DNA from: Clostridiales bacterium
GTDB lineage: Bacteria > Bacillota > Clostridia > Oscillospirales > Acutalibacteraceae
Assembly (NCBI GenBank): GCA_021202245.1
Contig: JAJQDK010000035.1
Span: 1-6,863 of the forward strand
DNA: 6,863 bases
Direction of reading: 5' to 3'
Shown piece after piece: positions 5,283-6,863 of this stretch. The position numbers and the translations under genes are program-made. A model generated the notes under the pieces. That model saw only the letters and a list, made by a program, of their open reading frames with translations. It was not told where the DNA came from and did not search any database. Position 1 is the stretch's first letter; each line of letters begins with the position of its first letter.

Positions 5283-6676
5283 GCATAACCTTTGATTTTT
5301 ACATTAGGCATTTTGCCGGTTTTCTTATACAATTCGGGGCAGGAATGTTTATCTGCTTGTTGTCATTCACCGAGGGAGCGTTTCGCTGCTCCTACAGACG
5401 TGTCACCTTCGGCTGCATTGCGTTGGCTGTTGCTTCATCGGCATTTTTTCCGCTTGCCATAGGTGTTGACGGCTTAAGCAATACGCCGTATCTGTCCTTG
5501 GTTGCCAATATGTATATGCTTGCGGCAATCATTGTATTTGTATTTCTTTACTTTTGGGCGTTAAGGGTGGAAAGAATCAAAAAGCTGATTGTACTGGTGA
5601 TTGCCCTGTTTTATGCGGCAACGCAGTATCTGCTTGTTAATTTGATTGCCACACTTTTTACAAATTATGAGCAAAACGAGGTCTATTCACCCCTAATGCT
5701 GGCGCTGTTTGCGGCCACCGCTGCAGTGCTGTTCCCCCCTTCAGCACTGCTTATGCGGCGGGTTCTGCGTGAATATCTTATTGAGATGGAAACCGAAAAC
5801 ATCCGCCGTGAATTTGTTGCGGTGCTGCTGGCAACGTTTCTCTACCTTGCAATGCTTGTAATCTATGCCTCCGGTCCCGGCGGCTTCCTTGCCGCTTTTT
5901 GGTGGTGGACCGTTCCGCCGCTGTTAATGGCGATTGCGGTGTTGTGCGTGTTTTACTTTACTCTGTTCAGAGAGTCCGTTCGCCGCAAACATGACAGCGA
6001 GGAGCGCAAGGCTCTTGAAATCCGTGAGATTCAGTATGAAAGCATAACACGAGAAATAGAAAGCACCAAGCGAATACGCCACGATATACGCCATTTGCTC
6101 AATCATTATTCACAGCTGCTTGAACGGGGCGACCTTGAAGCCCTCAAAGAGGGACTTTCCGAGATGACGGCTCAGGTCAGCCGACAGGAAAACATAGATT
6201 ACTGCAAAGACGAAACCGTCAACAGCCTGCTCAGCTTCTACACCGGATTGGCGGCAGATTCCGAGATTGAGTGCAGGGTCAAAGCCGACTGCGCAGACAT
6301 TTCCGTTTCACAAAGCGACTTAGCCGTGCTGTTCGGTAATATGATGGAAAACGCAATCAACGCCTGCGAACGGCTTGAAAGCGACAGGTGGATAAGTGTT
6401 GAGGTCGGCGTGATAGGCGGTTCAATGATGATTCAGGTCACAAATCCCTGCGTTGAGGTTTATTCCTCGGGCAGATACGATATTGACGGCAGCTTTCTTC
6501 CTACGGCGGCATTTTTGAGCGGCAGGGCAGGGGGCGGCACGGGACTGCATAGCCTTGAACACACAGCCAAAAAATACGGCGGCGAGGCGCTTTTCCGCTT
6601 TGACGAGCAGGAAAAAACCTTTACCTCCCGTGTCAGGCTAAACCTCACTCCCAAAGCCTCCGGCAAAAAAGCTTAA
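5279..6676 (+). CDS. AgrC-like (HPK10 family) membrane sensor histidine kinase
   Basis: The start is TTG 5279, 5 bases after GGAGGTG (5267-5273), overlapping the regulator stop by 4 bases (TTGA), so translation is probably coupled. The 465-residue protein has six or seven membrane segments (about 10-30, 42-62, 74-95, 102-128, 137-157, 179-199 and 205-230), then a coiled linker. The dimerisation motif RHDIRHLLNHY carries the likely phospho-acceptor His268. The GHKL ATPase domain has an N box, GNMMENAINAC (353-363), a shortened TNPC segment at 388-391 in place of DxGxG, as in HPK10 kinases, and a G box, GGGTGLHSL (418-426). This class senses peptides or other envelope signals and phosphorylates LytTR regulators. 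The frame is intact, unlike its partner. The ligand is unknown, and no agrB/agrD-like gene is in the window. Confidence 0.9.
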   Translation: MSITFDFYIRHFAGFLIQFGAGMFICLLSFTEGAFRCSYRRVTFGCIALAVASSAFFPLAIGVDGLSNTPYLSLVANMYMLAAIIVFVFLYFWALRVERIKKLIVLVIALFYAATQYLLVNLIATLFTNYEQNEVYSPLMLALFAATAAVLFPPSALLMRRVLREYLIEMETENIRREFVAVLLATFLYLAMLVIYASGPGGFLAAFWWWTVPPLLMAIAVLCVFYFTLFRESVRRKHDSEERKALEIREIQYESITREIESTKRIRHDIRHLLNHYSQLLERGDLEALKEGLSEMTAQVSRQENIDYCKDETVNSLLSFYTGLAADSEIECRVKADCADISVSQSDLAVLFGNMMENAINACERLESDRWISVEVGVIGGSMMIQVTNPCVEVYSSGRYDIDGSFLPTAAFLSGRAGGGTGLHSLEHTAKKYGGEALFRFDEQEKTFTSRVRLNLTPKASGKKA

Positions 6677-6682
6677 GCTTTT
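6667..6682 (+). terminator. weak palindrome across the kinase stop codon, possible terminator
   Basis: AAAAGCTTAAGCTTTT is a perfect 16-base palindrome with the kinase TAA in its centre. It can form a 6-bp stem with a TTAA loop, but only four T residues follow, so termination would be weak. No better terminator lies between here and the repeat. Confidence 0.25.
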
Positions 6683-6773
6683 CAAATCCTTCCGCAGTGT
6701 ATCAACATAAATTCCCCACAACCGCACCGCATACCACTGTGTGCTGACAAATAATTGTTAGCTATCCCTTAGC

Positions 6774-6863
6774 GGCGGTCACCGACCGCCACAGTCGCTT
6801 TGCGACATCAAGCCTTCCCTTTGAAGGGAAGGTGGCGGTAAAGCTTGCTTTACCGACGGATGA
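6774..6863. repeat. cluster of four tandem hairpins, probable dispersed palindromic repeat element (runs off the window)
   Basis: Four perfect inverted repeats follow one another: GGCGGTC/GACCGCC (6774-6790), GTCGC/GCGAC (6794-6806), CCTTCCC/GGGAAGG (6813-6832) and CGGTAAAGC/GCTTTACCG (6836-6855). GGCGGT occurs at both 6774 and 6834. The block is richer in G and C than the sequence before it and holds no ORF. I recall broadly similar hairpin clusters around a CCTTCCC...GGGAAGG core as intergenic repeats in gut Clostridia; that is recollection, not a search. The boundary could be as early as 6740, and the element continues past 6863. Confidence 0.6.

Noticed and set aside
6774..6855. CRISPR array
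   Set aside because: The hairpins differ in sequence and there are no equal-length spacers between identical repeats.

Overview
The window looks like a chromosomal segment of a low-to-moderate-GC, Gram-positive, spore-forming anaerobe of the Clostridia, probably a gut Oscillospiraceae/Ruminococcaceae-type organism. The grounds are a DegV protein, a YlmC/YmxH sporulation protein, a SleB-type wall hydrolase with a Thr/Glu/Ala-rich linker, strong AGGAGG-type ribosome binding sites with several TTG starts, and a tail of palindromic repeats of a style I associate with such genomes. The species is an inference.

Layout. (1) 1-413, minus strand: 5' part of a degV-family gene, with a good sigma-A promoter and a 129-nt leader that can fold into a terminator or a competing antiterminator. 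(2) 672-959, plus: a PRC-barrel YlmC/YmxH sporulation protein. (3) 1306-2199, plus: a membrane-anchored or secreted SleB-like hydrolase starting at TTG, preceded by a promoter and WalR-like half-sites, and followed by a terminator. (4) 2267-4146: the translation operon rpsB-tsf (ribosomal protein S2 and EF-Ts) with its own extended -10 promoter, a structured leader and a strong terminator. (5) 4147-4553: a 400-bp AT-rich regulatory region with two 21-bp-spaced repeat pairs resembling LytTR operators, one or two promoters, a candidate 23-codon ORF and a GACA tetranucleotide microsatellite of almost 11 copies. (6) 4554-6676: an AgrA/AgrC-like two-component pair, a LytTR response regulator and an HPK10-type histidine kinase, overlapping by 4 bp. 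(7) 6774 to the end: four consecutive perfect hairpins, probably the edge of a dispersed palindromic repeat.

The most unusual part is the two-component locus. The response regulator has an excellent ribosome binding site and TTG start but a TGA at codon 6, exactly where homologues normally have Cys before the acidic pair of the receiver; the rest of the frame is intact. Together with a slippage-prone tetranucleotide tract in its leader and LytTR-type direct repeats abutting its promoter, it looks like an autoregulated sensing system that is switched off, decaying, or recoded in this isolate. No obvious peptide-pheromone gene (agrD/agrB type) lies beside it.

The rpsB-tsf genes are ordinary housekeeping genes. 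The degV leader is the other place where an undescribed regulatory RNA could lie.
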